In this document: piece after piece, positions 32,733 to 47,700 of the stretch | Layout: each line of letters opens with the position of its first letter | Position numbering within the stretch: the first letter of the stretch is position 1 | Origin: Coptis chinensis | Lineage: Eukaryota > Streptophyta > Magnoliopsida > Ranunculales > Ranunculaceae | Direction: 5' to 3' | Assembly (NCBI GenBank): GCA_015680905.1 | Contig: CM027382.1 | Location: 11,071,501 to 11,135,500 of the forward strand | DNA length: 64,000 nt | Translations under genes and position numbers: made by a program | Notes under the pieces: model-generated | Told to the model about the DNA's origin: nothing | The model's database searches: none | The model's input: only the letters and a program-made list of their open reading frames with translations

Positions 32733-35700
32733 TCATGTCGTGGGCCTTGTCATTGTTGATAGACCACGCCCAATGGGAACTCCGGGATGTACACTATCCG
32801 ATTCTAACTCTTCCAAGGATTCTGGATAGTAGAAACAAATGCATAGATGAGAATGGGTTCAGGAAAAGCCCAATCAAATTCGACACTAGTGGAAAAGAGG
32901 GAAAAAAATTGCCACAAAAGAGAGAATGAACAAATAATGTTTCACATTTCAAGCAGATCAAGTCACCCAGATCATTTTCCATAAGTCAACTGTATTTCAA
33001 ACTTAAGAGAGGTCCAGGATGCAATGTGTATAAGACCTTGTCTATTTATCGCTTATAGGATTATTCCACTGAGAGAAACAGCTCACCGCTGTGCACTCGA
33101 ATTTTACTCTACATAAAACTACACCCCACAATCCTTGCTTGTATTTGATAATTTCAAATAGCAAATACCAAGCCTCAGCTGAATATATGATGGCAATTGG
33201 TGATAGATTACCCGAATTTGGTAGATGAATGGATCGTGCAATGTACTAGCCCTGTTCATTAACAATAACAATTTTCAAGATATTAAGGGGGTGTTTGTTT
33301 TTTGCTACTTATAAGTGCTTACTAATTATTCTCAATGTAAGTGGTGGACCACTTTTTTTTTTTCGAGTGTTTGTTTTTCAGCTACTTATAAGTAGTAGAC
33401 CCTTTATTTTGGTATATTTTGCTACTTATGAGTGCCAAAAGCCCAAAAGTGTAAGTAGGAAAACTTGACTTACAGAAACTTATAAGTAGTAAGCACTTAA
33501 GTAGCAAAAAAACAAATTGCTAAAATTTAACATCTCTTGAAATAAGTGGGAGAAATTAAGTCAAATTTGGGTGACTTATTTGTAAGATTACCAAAATTTG
33601 AAGTGGCTGGTTTTAAGTTCAGACTTCAGAACAATTTCACTCAGTTCACCAAACATTCATTCGAACTTTCAGTTCAGTCAGTTCAACATTCATGTATTGA
33701 AATTCAAAACTCAAAGTTTTATCCAATGATGGCTAAGCTAAAGAGATGCAACTCTGTAGCTGTTAGTGGAAACAGATCTTACCAGGAATGGTTTCGCCTG
33801 CCTGAGACCCGGCGACTCCAATGCATGAAAACAAAGAATCCTCATCTACCTTCAAGAATTCATATGCAAGGTATACATCCTCGATTGTAGCAACTTCGTA
33901 AAGTAAAGGCATTTCTTTAATGCACGCTATATCCTGGTATAAGTGCACAAACGTGTTTTCAAACAGATCAGTGACAATAAATATGGCAGGCAAACTAAAT
34001 TTTATACTTTCTTCATTTTACAATCTATGCTACTAAGCTACCAGATGCCAGCGAGTTTAGTCGGTAGAGTTTGTGGGAATAACAAAGGCAAAGGGGGGAG
34101 CACGAAGGATGGATGGTTGAAGTGGAGGTCGACTGATGAACTCCAATCAAGTTGAGAAAGCAAGTTTTGTAAAGATGATAGCAACAATGGAGGATAAGTT
34201 TTAGCAACCAAGAAACACGTCCACAGACTTGGGTAGCAGAGATGAGATGTTGGTGGAGTGGAGTGCATCGAAGATAGCCCCAATAGGTGATCAACCAAGA
34301 ATAAGTAGAGCTAGGATTCGCTCGTGAACAGGACCAACCTACCAAAGAGATGACCAGATGGGATAGTTGAGATCGTGAGAGATATAACATTACCACAATA
34401 AACATAATTGAGTGGATGAATAGGTTCAGGCCTAGAATATAAACTATAAAGTAAGTAGCGTCTGAGCCTCATCAAGTAGATTATATCTTTCAATCGATGG
34501 ATTTGTATATCAGTGCAAAACATGATATACAAATAAACACAGATAGCAAAGGGCATTGAATATCTCCTATACCTTCCTTGGAACAGAAGTGGCCTGTAAG
34601 TGAGCGAGTAATCCAAGCCAATAAGCGTTTGACTTGGTTTCAGCTTCATGTCTCATCAGAAGAGTTCGTTTCGCCTGCAACATTTGCAAGAGAAGCACTG
34701 TGAGAGTATATCTCTATTGATATAAGGACCAAAAGACCTAGCAGATTCAAACACAATGCTCAACGATTAGAAAACAAAATTTTTATCAGTCCTTAATTTG
34801 GATGCTACCATCACCTACAGAACTGAAACTAGCATCACATAAGGGATGGAGAAAAAACTTCCTGAGTGGATGGAGAAAAACTAACCCTGTCCAATTCCCT
34901 CTGGGCGATCTTGTTGCTATGCAGACCTCTAAGAACGTTCTTGCACGCATCAACAGCTTTGTAGACCTGAAATTAAGACCAGGCCTTAGAAATAGTAGTG
35001 AAGTGAAAAAAGAAAAATGGAAATGGGTATAATATAACAATGTTATGAATTGCAATAAGTGCAAACCTTGGCAGGAGTTGATGTTACCGATACCACATAC
35101 CACCCAAGCTTCAGCCTATCAAACAGGCTCAATTCAAAGGACACATCATACGTTAATCCTAAAGAATCTCGAACTGTTGTAAACAGCCTGCACAGCAAAA
35201 CTAGGCATTTTAAATAATCAACAGTAATAATAAACCACAGGGGCTTGCGTAACTTGTTCCAAAGAAGTTTTTGACAATAATTACAGTTCCTGCACATTTA
35301 TACAGTTCCAATGAATTGGGGAAAGAATACAAAGAGAGAAAAAGAAAACGAAAATCCATACAACCATATTCAAATGTTGTGAAAAGATAAGGACCCAATT
35401 AATTCTACTTTGTCATTTTCAATTGCAATTTGTTTATTATGAAACAGCAGAGAAGATTTCTAAAAAGCAATTTGTAAAAACATCTCTGTCGCCCTAACTG
35501 GATGCTGATAAAATGACGACTAAAGGAAGTTCACTTCATATTTCTCTCAATTGAAACAGTAAAGAACATGTTCTAACTTCAATAGGCTTCCACAGGACTA
35601 AACAAATACTCTCGTTGTAGTCTTACACTCTTACAAGGCAGTGTTGGTATAATTAGTATTTTCAGTAGCTAAATGTAAGCTACATAAAGTAAAAGAATCA

Positions 35701-38700
35701 CCAAAAGGTTTAAATAGCTGAATCTAATGAGAAAATGTTCTAGAACTTACACTCGTGTACAAGTCTATTACCATGGACCCATACTAATAGACACTAAAAA
35801 AAACTTAACATTTTTAGCTGCAGTGGTTACCGAGAATTTATGATCTCTGCCAACAGCCCCAATGTGATGCCGAAGAATAATGGATGACCACGAAGATTTA
35901 TTTGTGAATCATTCTTGAGCAAGTCACTGGAATTCAATTGTTCATCTGTAAAGCAACCAAAGGGTTTTTTAAGCTTTTCGTAATATTATAGAAGTTGTCT
36001 TTGCTGGGAACAAATTTGATTTCTTCAAAGCCCAAAGCAAAACAACAAAGTCCATCAGTAACATCTAATGAACTTAATGATTCATCTTACATACTTAGAA
36101 GACGACAGTTGGTCGTCCACAACCAATGTCTCCTACCGATCCAAAAAACAGAAAAAGAAAAAAACAGTATCTCCTGGATGTGAGTAGTAGCTAACCATTT
36201 CCACGCAAACTACTGTTTACAGAATCAAAAAGATCTTGTCCGTCAGTTGTAAAACCCCAACGGTTTGGTGCCGGTCCAGCAATATAAGCACAAGCCCTCT
36301 CATCAGTATCTTTCAAGAATACCTGGCAATTAAAAAAGTTATCCTGATATAAGTCATATAACAATAAAGAAATTACCCTGAGACCACAATAACACCATTT
36401 AGTTCTTTGGAATTTGAACCGTTGAACATACGAGTTGTTAGAGTTCTACGGGACAGTTGGGACATTTCCCACCAAACAGTCCCCATGACCCAAACTTTTT
36501 TATGTTTCTATCATGTAAACCTTACTATTTTCCTATATAAAGATGCGTGAGAGAAGGCTGAAATCAATCAAGGGCCATACTCTCCTTTTTTCCAAAATTT
36601 ATTCTTCATTAACATTAATATAATTTTACTTGAACATACGACAACCATGCTTCTTTAGAGATTCAGAATATGACAATGATGCTAATAAATATATTTTTTT
36701 GATAATTAATGCTAATAAATATTAATTATACTAGCTCCGGTTTCTTACTTGTTGAGACTGAAGATCAGATGGTGAAGGTCGAAACATGATTGGATCGAAT
36801 CCATGCACTTGCTCAGCACTTCTCCTCGCAGTAATTGTCCCCAGATAATCCAGAATGCAAGATTCAATTTCATCCTCTGTAAAATCTCCCACAATACTCA
36901 CCTGAAAGAAGACATTGATGGGGATCAAGGCAACAAAGGGGGATATATAGTTTTGAGATGTTTCTGAGATACCTCCATATTATCACCGAAAAATTGATTC
37001 ATGACAGCACTTTTCACAGTCTGTAGCGATAAGTTCTCTAATGACTGTGGTGTAGGCTCAACAAACCGCTCATCTCCATTCAACATTGCTACCATGAGCT
37101 TGTGAGCAGTTGATCGTTCTAAGCTTTTAGGAATGGACCGATAATATGATAAATATAGTTGTCTCGCTCTATCAAATGCATCATCCAGCCAAACACTATG
37201 CTGCAGAGCAATGATAGACATTATAAGGAGCAACACAACAACATATGCTAATTTCGTCAAATAAACAAAATGCCTCCAAAGTGTGTTTGTGTATAAGAGC
37301 CTCGAATGATTACTCAAAACAAGTAGAAAGTTTAATCGTCAGTTTAGATAGACGCTGCCAATAGTGCACCTTTGAATGATTTCAGGTGTGCTTGGCTTTC
37401 TCAAAGGAAATATGGAGGTTGACACCGGATTTTAAAAAGTCCAGATGGTGTATATATTATGTAATAGATTATGTGTATATTCATGGGTGACACAAACAGA
37501 AATGTAAGTGTTCGCGTGAATAAGTAACTGAACTTTTTTGCATTGTCTTATGCAGGTATAATTTAATGGCGTCTTCCATATACATCTTAAACACGATATA
37601 AACAAGAAGGAATTAAAAAGTAACTCATGGCATGTGTGAGGGACAGAAGATGTTATCAAATAAAAGTACTAATAACAGTCAGAAGTTATTAATTGAATCA
37701 TCTTACCTCAAGTACCATATGAAGTAGTTGGAAAGCTGCACGCATCCCATTATCTCTCAAGGTAAAGCGAAATTCCATACAAATAAACTCCTCATTAGAC
37801 TCCAGAGAGCAATTAATGAGGTGGTTCACACAGAAAAGTTCTACCTGAGAAAAAAAATGAACAAAACAAATTGAGTTTTAGCACCACATTCCTAGAGTTT
37901 TATATCGACAGCATCAGTTGCGAAATTGTGTCCTTGACCAGAACTGTTCATAGTCAGTTAATTTTTTTCGCTTCCTATTTTAATGACGAAACTACAAAGA
38001 GTGAAAAGTATTCATTGAAGAAGTTATCACATGTGATATCCATAAGCAATTGAATCATCAACTAGAATGTAAATCCAATTAGATCACTACCCTCCATGAT
38101 TAACAATATAATGTTGTAATCTGAATAGCTTCTGTATTTAAAATTCATAGGCACATTTTAGCAAAAGAATTGTCTACACTAAGAGTTCATCATTTACATT
38201 ACAGATATCCTATACCAACTTTTTCTTTCTGTTTCCTCCTACATTATTGCTTTTTAAATTTAATTAATCTTCTTATCTGTTATTGTACATGTAGGTAATC
38301 TCTGCCTACTTTGCTCGATATATATTCACTTTACCGAGGAAAATATAACAATAACAATAACTATAAGAAAAGGCAACAACGACATACTCTATAACTCTAT
38401 AACTAATAGCATACCTGTTCCCTTGAAAATGTACCCACGCGGCCGCCCTCACTAAGAGTTCGTACCCCAACTATGACATCTCCCCTTGACTCAGACTTTT
38501 CATTTGCTCTTCCACCACCAACTATCAGCCGCATGACACCACTCCTGGCTTCATTCTTTGTGATCTACAAGCATAAAAACCAACACAAAACTGTTATAAG
38601 CAATCTCCTTCGTATTTCTCTTTTGTGCAATTTATCCTTTATTTAGCTGTGATGATACCGTTTTTTTCTTCGTTAAAGAAAGTAAATGTGACGATGTCAT

Positions 38701-41700
38701 TAGTTGAGTAGTAGACTCAACGTAAAGGAAAAAACTCTTGGGCTTATGACCAGTTGCTTACTAAAGCGCATCAAATAGATGATGCTCCATAAAACTTGAC
38801 ATGTGAGATGCACAGAAGGATAATGTGATATTTTTTAAGAGATGAACTTTTAAAGGGAAAACTAGAAACTCAAAGAAAAAACATCCAACCAGAAATTATG
38901 TAGTCATGCATGCATCATATGCTATATAGCCTCTCAAGTTTCACATAATTAAACTGATTAGTGTTCATCTTGTAAGCAAGGAAACCAGATATACCTTGTA
39001 ATTTACTGGAATTCCATTTGAAAGGCGGCGCTCTGTGATTCCTGTTTCCTCATCATAAACTTTGCTTGTGCTTGGATCTTGATTTAGAGAAATGAAGGCT
39101 GGTTTCTGTTGCAACTTCAACTCATGCAGCTCTGATGATGATATCAATTCTTTTGGCACCTCAAGCTGCAGACAACAAGATGAAATCAGATGCTAAAATT
39201 AGTAGCTAGATGACTTTATAAATATATTGATCACCACTGATCATGGAACCCAAGTTTGGAAACAGATTGTTACCACTTCTAAGGAAATATATGACATTTT
39301 TCAAGACATTGTGAGCATCTATTATAAAATGTAACCATACTCGAAGCAAATTTTTATATAGCAGTCATTCAGTGCTGCTCAAAAGAAATTCAACCAAAGT
39401 AACACTGACACGGCGATATACCAAATGTTGAGCAGTGTAACCTTCAATAGTTTCCGCCACGGTTTCTTATAAAGTATGGAGTGTTGGTGATACATAGTTT
39501 TCAACAATTGACAGAGTTTTAACACTTTTGATAAAAGTATGTAATTGAGTACTTTAAGTTGAGCTTATGAAGAAAAAGTCAAGCGTTTACAAGATCTGAT
39601 TCCTCGTGCATTGACACAAAACCAAATAGAAGTAAAAAAGAAGCATAACTCAAGATCCAAGAATGGATTATGGTTGTATTTATTTTATTTAGTAAAATAG
39701 AGAACAATGCTGCCTAAAAATCAAAATCCACAAAACAGGCTAGCAAAACAACAAAGACAAAATCAAAGAAACAAGGACCAGAACTATGGTACTATAGCTT
39801 CCAGACAAATAAATATGGTAATGTTCATGAGGAACCATACCTCTGGTTCAGGTTCTATAGGTTCCTCCAAACCAGCTCCAATAGCAGCTGTGATTTCATC
39901 AGGTGAAATCTTAAAATCAGTTTCACCAACTCCATCAATATGCACTCTTTTGGGAACACAGGCAACAATGGCTGCAGGAAGAGGTGCAGTAGGTTTTCCA
40001 AAGTCAGAGATAAATTCCAGCACTTCTGCACCAGCAGAATTGACCTACAGAAGATCAAACTTTACAGTATTAGAGAGATGAATATGTTTATTGTTCACCA
40101 TGAAAATCTCAAATGCCAAGTTACATGCAGAATATGACCATTAGTTATGTTTAGCAAGAAGAAAGACGAGCATAACAATCATCTGGCAATTATATCTCAC
40201 TGTAGCAAGGTTCAAACCCTTTGAATATGCCATGATGACACACATAATAAATATTTTCTCGTTGAACATTATAAGGAAGTACCTCTTCAAGTGTAACTGT
40301 TTCAGCAACAGAAACTAAACATCCATGTCCCTGTCTTTGATCCATGACAGTGTGACCCAATGCATCGTTCTCCATGACAAAATCCAGATTATCCACAGAT
40401 GAGACATTATCTATCATAGCTGCCAGATGTTCACTATCTTTTAATAGTGCATCCATGTACCGAGTCAATTCCCCTTTTGTAACTCCAAACTCTTTAAGCC
40501 TCCGAACCTACACACATACAAGAATGAATGATGCCTTACTCGTTGACTTGAGGCAGTGAACAGATGATACATACTACAAGAAAAGCCGTACAAATTCTTT
40601 TACCATAAATTTCAGCTAAGAAGTATGACCAAATCCGGTCAAGAAAATAATTCAAGGAATTTCTAATGTAATTTGATATTTTGATGCATAATATCGTTTA
40701 CTTTTTGTAAGAGTTCTCTTACTTATAAATAAATAGAAAAACAGTTTCTTTTGCTAATTCACATAACTAACAGCTTTGAAAAATGGTTTCGATCAATCTA
40801 TGAATTGAGAGTAACATCATTGTGCAGTTATAAATTTCAGATACTACTTCTGATCTGAGCATTTCAATGAGAGCTAAGCAACTAAGTCACTGAAATTGAA
40901 CGTCACCCAGAACCATATTCTGTTTTTGGTTTCTTTTTTTCTTCCTGATAAGTACCAACGATCATAATTTATCTGCGGATTGTTTTCAACGTACAATATT
41001 TGAAGAACACTCACTTAAACTAGCCACCTAAATCATAAGAACGGGTATAGAAAGCACAGAATGCAAACCTCATGAACAGCGACTTTAATTGCACTCCGCC
41101 AGTTCTTAGGTTCGGCAGTTACCGTAAGAGTAGTAACAGTACACCCTTCTCTTCCAGAATCACTATGATCCAACTCAATAGCCGTAAAAGGTGGATTTGA
41201 GCTCTGTTTGAGATATCAATCAGTACATGTTAAACATAAGATATTGCAGTTTCTTCCTATACCGAATTAAACACAAATAGTACAGCACCTCTTAGACCTT
41301 CCCAACTAACCCTTTTATCATTGAGTAGGAAAGTGTCCAGAAAATACTTCTTAAGAAAACACTAAATATTCAGTCTCCTTCATTTAGGATACTAGGAATC
41401 TAGGATAGCAATCAGACCCTAGAAGAAAAGCATGCGGTTATGAATTTTGTTACGTTTCACTTGTATGTATTAAACTCTGAAGTTCCAATGATGATGCAAC
41501 ACTATTCAAGTCTATTAACAAAAAAAGATGACCATGTACATCAGAGTGACGATCATACTTTAAGAACAGAGTCTGTGGCCCGGGTTAACTCAAAACAGTG
41601 TCTTGTTTATTTCCTTAAGAAAACGTTTTAATGAGAAATCCACTTTCAGCAGATATAAGCTCTCAACAGTTACATCCATAGCATCCCCATCGGCACCCAG

Positions 41701-44700
41701 TTTGTGCGTGTGTGGCGTTTGCATTCCGCATGGACCGTGTATAAATAAGTACTCATGTTGGACAGGAACCAATAATTAAGGATGAAGACTTTGAACAATC
41801 AAAAGAAAGTAACTAGAGATGTCTGAATAATAACAAAGACTAGCGAAACTGTTACGGATTGCATTGTGCACGGAGCAATAACATCAATGGGCAACCAAGC
41901 ACAAAAACAGAAAATCATGTATGATACAAGAATGCACCTTATATCTTGTGTTAATCCGGAAATGCAAAGCTGAAAGGAATATTCTCTTCATCAGAACAGT
42001 GCGCAAGTCTCCATATGTTTGGACCTTATTCACGGGAACCTGCAGAATATTCTCAACAAATAAGGCAAATAACAGATTCTAAATCACTTCCAGTCTTCCA
42101 CATGTTCCGGTAAGTGATAAATTTAAATTCACGCAAGGCTATCAACACTCATCAAGGATTTTTATTTTATTTTTTTTATTTGAGGAATAAAACAATAACA
42201 ATCAAGCCAATGAAGTGTAAGGAGGTCAAGTGATTCACCACTAACAATTTGAACCCTGTCCCCAGGCTAAGTTGTGTCCTAACTTCTTGTATCAAAAGAA
42301 TGCACATAATTAACCTTTCCAGAATAATTAAGGAACTACTCATTACAAAAACAGCTTACTAGCAGTATTAGATAAATTTACAGTTTTCTAACACATTTAA
42401 TAAAACCAAAGAAAAGAAAATCAGTGATTTCTTTTTCATAACATCAGTACAACATTGAAGTTAGGTTTCTCATTCTCTAAACTCAATATTGATAACCAGT
42501 CGAAAATTCTGTAAATCCATTGTCTACTCGGACTATTACGCAATTTTCTTATCCGCGCTGAACATAGCGTTAAGTCTGCCTCACCTCGGCATACGCCTCA
42601 AGGAGGCATCCAGATCATTTTCAGAAATCAGTAAACTCTTCCAACACTACCATACCCATTACTTTCCCTAAATTAATTTCAAATATTGATGTAGTAAATT
42701 AGGCATCTTTGATACTAATACCTTGGTTTCAAGACCGCAAACATATTAGCTTAGACATATAAACCTTCAATGGAATAGTTTGGCAACACGTACACATCAA
42801 ATAGGTTCAAAGTACTTGGAGAGACATCAAACATGTACCCCAACTGGTGTGTGTAGTTGCATGCAGGATGCCATCTCAAAAAGGAAAAAGTAGTACACAG
42901 AAATTGATTCTCTTCATACCTTGCAGAACATATTGATGGAAAAATTTTGAAGCAACTCATGCTGGAAGATCTGTGGGGGATTATAAGCCTCACCAAATCC
43001 CGGGAGAGACCATCTGTGCTCAACAGGAGGACGGACAACATGTCTCTCTTTTTTTATCATTTTAGGTTGATCCATAGAAGTAGATGGCTTTTCATTTGGT
43101 AAATTTCCAGATAATCCCAATGGCAGTTTTGGAACAAGAAAGTTCGCCATGGCACCAAATGCACTGGGAGTGGGTACTGGGGCTTTCTCACTTTCTATGC
43201 CTGTTTGTCCGAACACAGCCTGCATGATACAACTTAGATTTTCAGTGATATCCTATAATGATCACTGCTGAAATTTTCAGTAATATCCTATAAAGATCAC
43301 TGCAACATACAAACATAACCATAATCACAATGTCTTTTCTCACAAGCAGATATCTAGTTTAAACTGCTTGAACAAAAGAAAATGGGTAAATTCAACATGA
43401 GTAATCCATACTTCGATTTGATAAACTGTTTTGGTAATGTTGTCAATATCCCCCACTATGTATAAGGTAGCATTTGCTGGGAAATACCAACGCTCATGAA
43501 ATCGCCTTATTTTATCTGCATCCCACTTCTTAATTTGTTCTTCTAATCCAATAGGGAATCTTCTACTCAGATTGTTTTCTGAATGTAAATGCTGTAACAA
43601 CTGCACACAAATCAACCAAAGGAAAACATTATAGTAACTACATAAGAAGTTGACCAATAAAGCACGAAACATTATAATAACTAAATAAGAAGTTGACCAA
43701 TAAAGCATAAATTATATGCACATCCCAATCAGAATCACAGTTGTACGTATTACGTATCATACGACATGTACCATAACGAAAGCAAAATGATATGCATCAC
43801 ACTGCCGTACCAAAAATTATAAGAATCACATGATAAAGTAGCGTATCATACGATACGATACGCGGTATATCAAGCGATACAGTTTATCACATTAAATCAT
43901 GATTTTTTTTATAAACAAGTTTGAGTCATTTAGTTTTTAATTTTCCTTTCTAAGCAGCAAAGGCATCTAAGGTTTTAGTATTGATAACCAACGACCTAAC
44001 GCAAAGATATCTTTAATTGCTGAACTAAGAGCTAGCCTAGACCTTTATGTATAATAATAATTTGCGTCTAGTAATTGAAAATGATGACATTTCTTACCAT
44101 ACATTATTAATTGTGTACATGATAAACCGTATATATGTATCTTTGTCGATGACATTTACAAACACATATAAAACTATACAAATTTATCTCAAGTGCACCA
44201 TACAATACACGATACGATTCAATACTCGATACACTAAAAATAAAATAAAGTAAGATATACGACTTGATAACTATGATCAAAATTATAAAGGGGGATCTAC
44301 ATTTAGATCGTGCTACTCACCTGACAATCAACACGATACTCAATTGTATTCATCATCTGTAGTTCTGATAGGATTGCTCGTCTCTCCTTTTCTACCCGGG
44401 AAGCAAGAAATTTAGGGTGAAATGCTATCTGTACTCACAAAAAGATATAAGTATACTTGATTAGAATTACCATTAGAATTACCATTTTAACTTGTACTAT
44501 TATACAAATAGGGGTATCTTTATGAAATTTTGGAGAGGAAATAAATTTTTCATTAAAACTTTAAAAGTAATCACCGAAAAGTACAACTGATAAATTTTTC
44601 ATTAAAGAACTATATGACAGCACGAACGTCAACTTACTGTCAGTAGGATTATCTTAACATGGACGTCAGTAAATTGAGATATTTGTGATATGTATTTATT

Positions 44701-47700
44701 GTATTCCTATATCATGTGTACTTTTTGGTGATTAAATATTACCAAAAACCTCAGAAGGCCATGTCAAGGTGTTTAAACTTTAAACAGAAAACAACATCTT
44801 ATGCGAATTGCTACAATATTTACATGTACCTCATTCAAAGCATCCAGAACGAAAGGAAGGAGATCCCCATCAGAATCCTGTCAAACAAACATTGTATTTG
44901 ATTCAAAAATACAATTATATATTTTAAATCAATGAAACTATTACTACCTTTTCAAAATTTTAAAAACAAAAAAAAGATTTAGATATGTAGACATGTAGTG
45001 ATATGCCAAGAATACTTCTAGATCCTTTAGCTTTGGCAACACATACTTGAGTGCCTTTATCTATAAGAGAAGGCAACCATACTCTTAGCCTTGTCAAACA
45101 CCTTATCATACTCACCAACACCTTTAGACATATACCAACCTATGTAACTTGGACACGCCATATTTCAAAAATAATACGTGTCAGATATGTATCCACGTGT
45201 CCGTGTCGGACACATATTGTATGAGATATACATCAATTTTTGAAATTTCGCCATGTATCCATGTCGGAGACGGACACACCTATCCGTGTCAATGTAACTT
45301 AGATACCAACACACTTTAATCAGGGTATCTCATACACAGAATGATAGGACCAAGGTCTCTGACACCCTAGCATGTGACTACTCACTATAGGATATGATAT
45401 TTCTTATTCAAAGAGAAATATGAAAAGTATTGACATATTTTGAGAAAACAATTACCAAATAGCCTTAAATACTAGAAAGATGGCAAAATAATAGTAACAT
45501 GGCTGTCTCAAGATTTTAATTATGTGATTCAACTAAGTCTGACACATGGCACAATCCAAAACCTGCTACTAGCACCTGATACCAGGTTAACATTGTTTTA
45601 CCAATAACTCAAACTAGAATTAGTACAGTTCCTTCAAATGTTTCATAGAAAATAAATCCAATCTGAAAAGCATAGCAAACCTTTGAGCTAGTAGGTGAAT
45701 GGATATGAAACACAGTATGATGGAAATCTGTGTAAGCATTAGATCTTGCTCCAGTTCCAAGTAACTTTTCACGCTTCTTACTTCCTAAAAACGCCACATG
45801 TTCAATCATATGAGCAATACCTTGCTCATCATCTTCCTCATCAATTGATCCAACATGAACTTCCATATGAGCCTCAAACCTGTACTCAACAGTGATAAAT
45901 AAAAATTAGACAATGACAACTATAAGAACTTTCCCTCGTCCCTCGACACATTCAAGCAACTTCATGACATAGTGAATGATACACGTTCATATCATATGGG
46001 TGAAGATGATGTCCTGCTCATGGCAATCATCATAGCAAACAACCTTTATTTGGCACTTCTATCCATTTCCAAAAAGAAATGAAAAATTGGGTTGTTGATA
46101 TTGCAAAAAAATTGAATTTCACATCTGAGCTGGCTACAAAAGTTGGAAAAAATGTTCATAAGATGATGATCTCCAGGATGCAGTGTATTGTTTTTACAGG
46201 AAGTAGGAACATAAGATATTGAACCCAATATTTTTCCTCAATATATCGTAATAACCATTTACATTAACAATTCAAACAGACATGATTAGAAAGACGATAA
46301 GTGCCAATATCCAAGTAATATAGCTCATAAAAGATCTAAGGAAGGTATTCAAAACATTCTCTCCAAACTATAAAGTTGCATAAAATTTCATGATTAATTC
46401 ATTTCAACATGCAGCTCAGGTCTTTTTAATTTGTAATGCACTACTCTCAGCCATATTATCAAGTCAACATAAAATAGTCATGCCGAAGAAAAATGTGTTT
46501 ATGCAGATGGTTGTCTTTCAAAATTTACGTAATCAACAGTCACTGAATAGTACTGCAAACCCAACTTATCTACCAGGAGGAATAGATCATCGCCACTACT
46601 AAATCACGTGCAACAGAAGAAAGAGGTACCTGTTTGCTGGAACCATATTTGGTAGAATAAGGTAGCGAAGTCCGTTTTTCAGTTGTCCCCTGTACAATTT
46701 TGGATGAGATGGAAGTTGAGAATCTAAAAACCCTTCTAGCTCCGCTCTTTCTATCTCTGGATCCAAGAAATCCAGTCCTTGTTTGTCTAGAATGGCATCT
46801 GGCCAGGTTGTACTTGCTACATGTGGCTCATCTGGACCTACAGTTGCACACGTAACATGAGCCGGCTTCACCTAAAATCCATCAATGTTCCAGTCAGTCA
46901 ACAGAAATAATTCTACTGCCTAAGTACTCCTAACTACGAGAAAGTGCATGACTGTCAATTTAGATCGTGGAATTTCCAGGGTTGCAACTAAACGATAAAT
47001 AGGAAGATGGTGAGTCAGGAGGGCACACAGGATATTGGGGATTAGGGTATCTATTGAGATTACAATAGGCTGACAATGCAGACTACTGAAGGTGTACTAC
47101 ACAATCACCACATGATTTTGTACAAAGCATTTATGTCACCGAGAAATAAAACACTGTAGAACGGATTCAAGCACTAAGATGCAGAATCAGAGATATCAAC
47201 ATGAACTAACCCAAAAGATATTGACTAGACTAATTACTTACAAAAAGATTGTCAATTGAACGCTTTGACAAAGCAAAGTTTGATTTGTCAAGTAAGACCC
47301 TCTGTCCAAATCTTTTAACATTATGACAACGACTGCTTTTATGATGGGAACATGTGATGCATCTGAGCTGGTCTTGTGGTGCCACTGCTACCATGACTGG
47401 TTCACTGAGAAAGGATGAATACTGCTTCCATGTACTCCTCTTGCTAGCTTGTGATCTACAATTTTCACCGTTCTGTAACAACCTTACACCCACAACAAGC
47501 ATGTTAGAGTTATCAACCATCATATATCAGATACACAATAACAGATGTATCAATGTGGAGGAAACTTCTACAACCAAATGGCTATCAAACACAATAAAAA
47601 TAAAGTATTTACAATCTTCTTCCTTTCTTCATTTAAGGGCATTACTATAGTACTTCACTAAATCTATATAGCATTATTTAGCCAGAAATATCCTCCTCTA

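Noticed and set aside
34025-34405. 126-codon minus-strand frame between SPP exons 22 and 23
   Set aside because: It lies wholly in an intron of the SPP gene, has no domain and breaks no splice phase.
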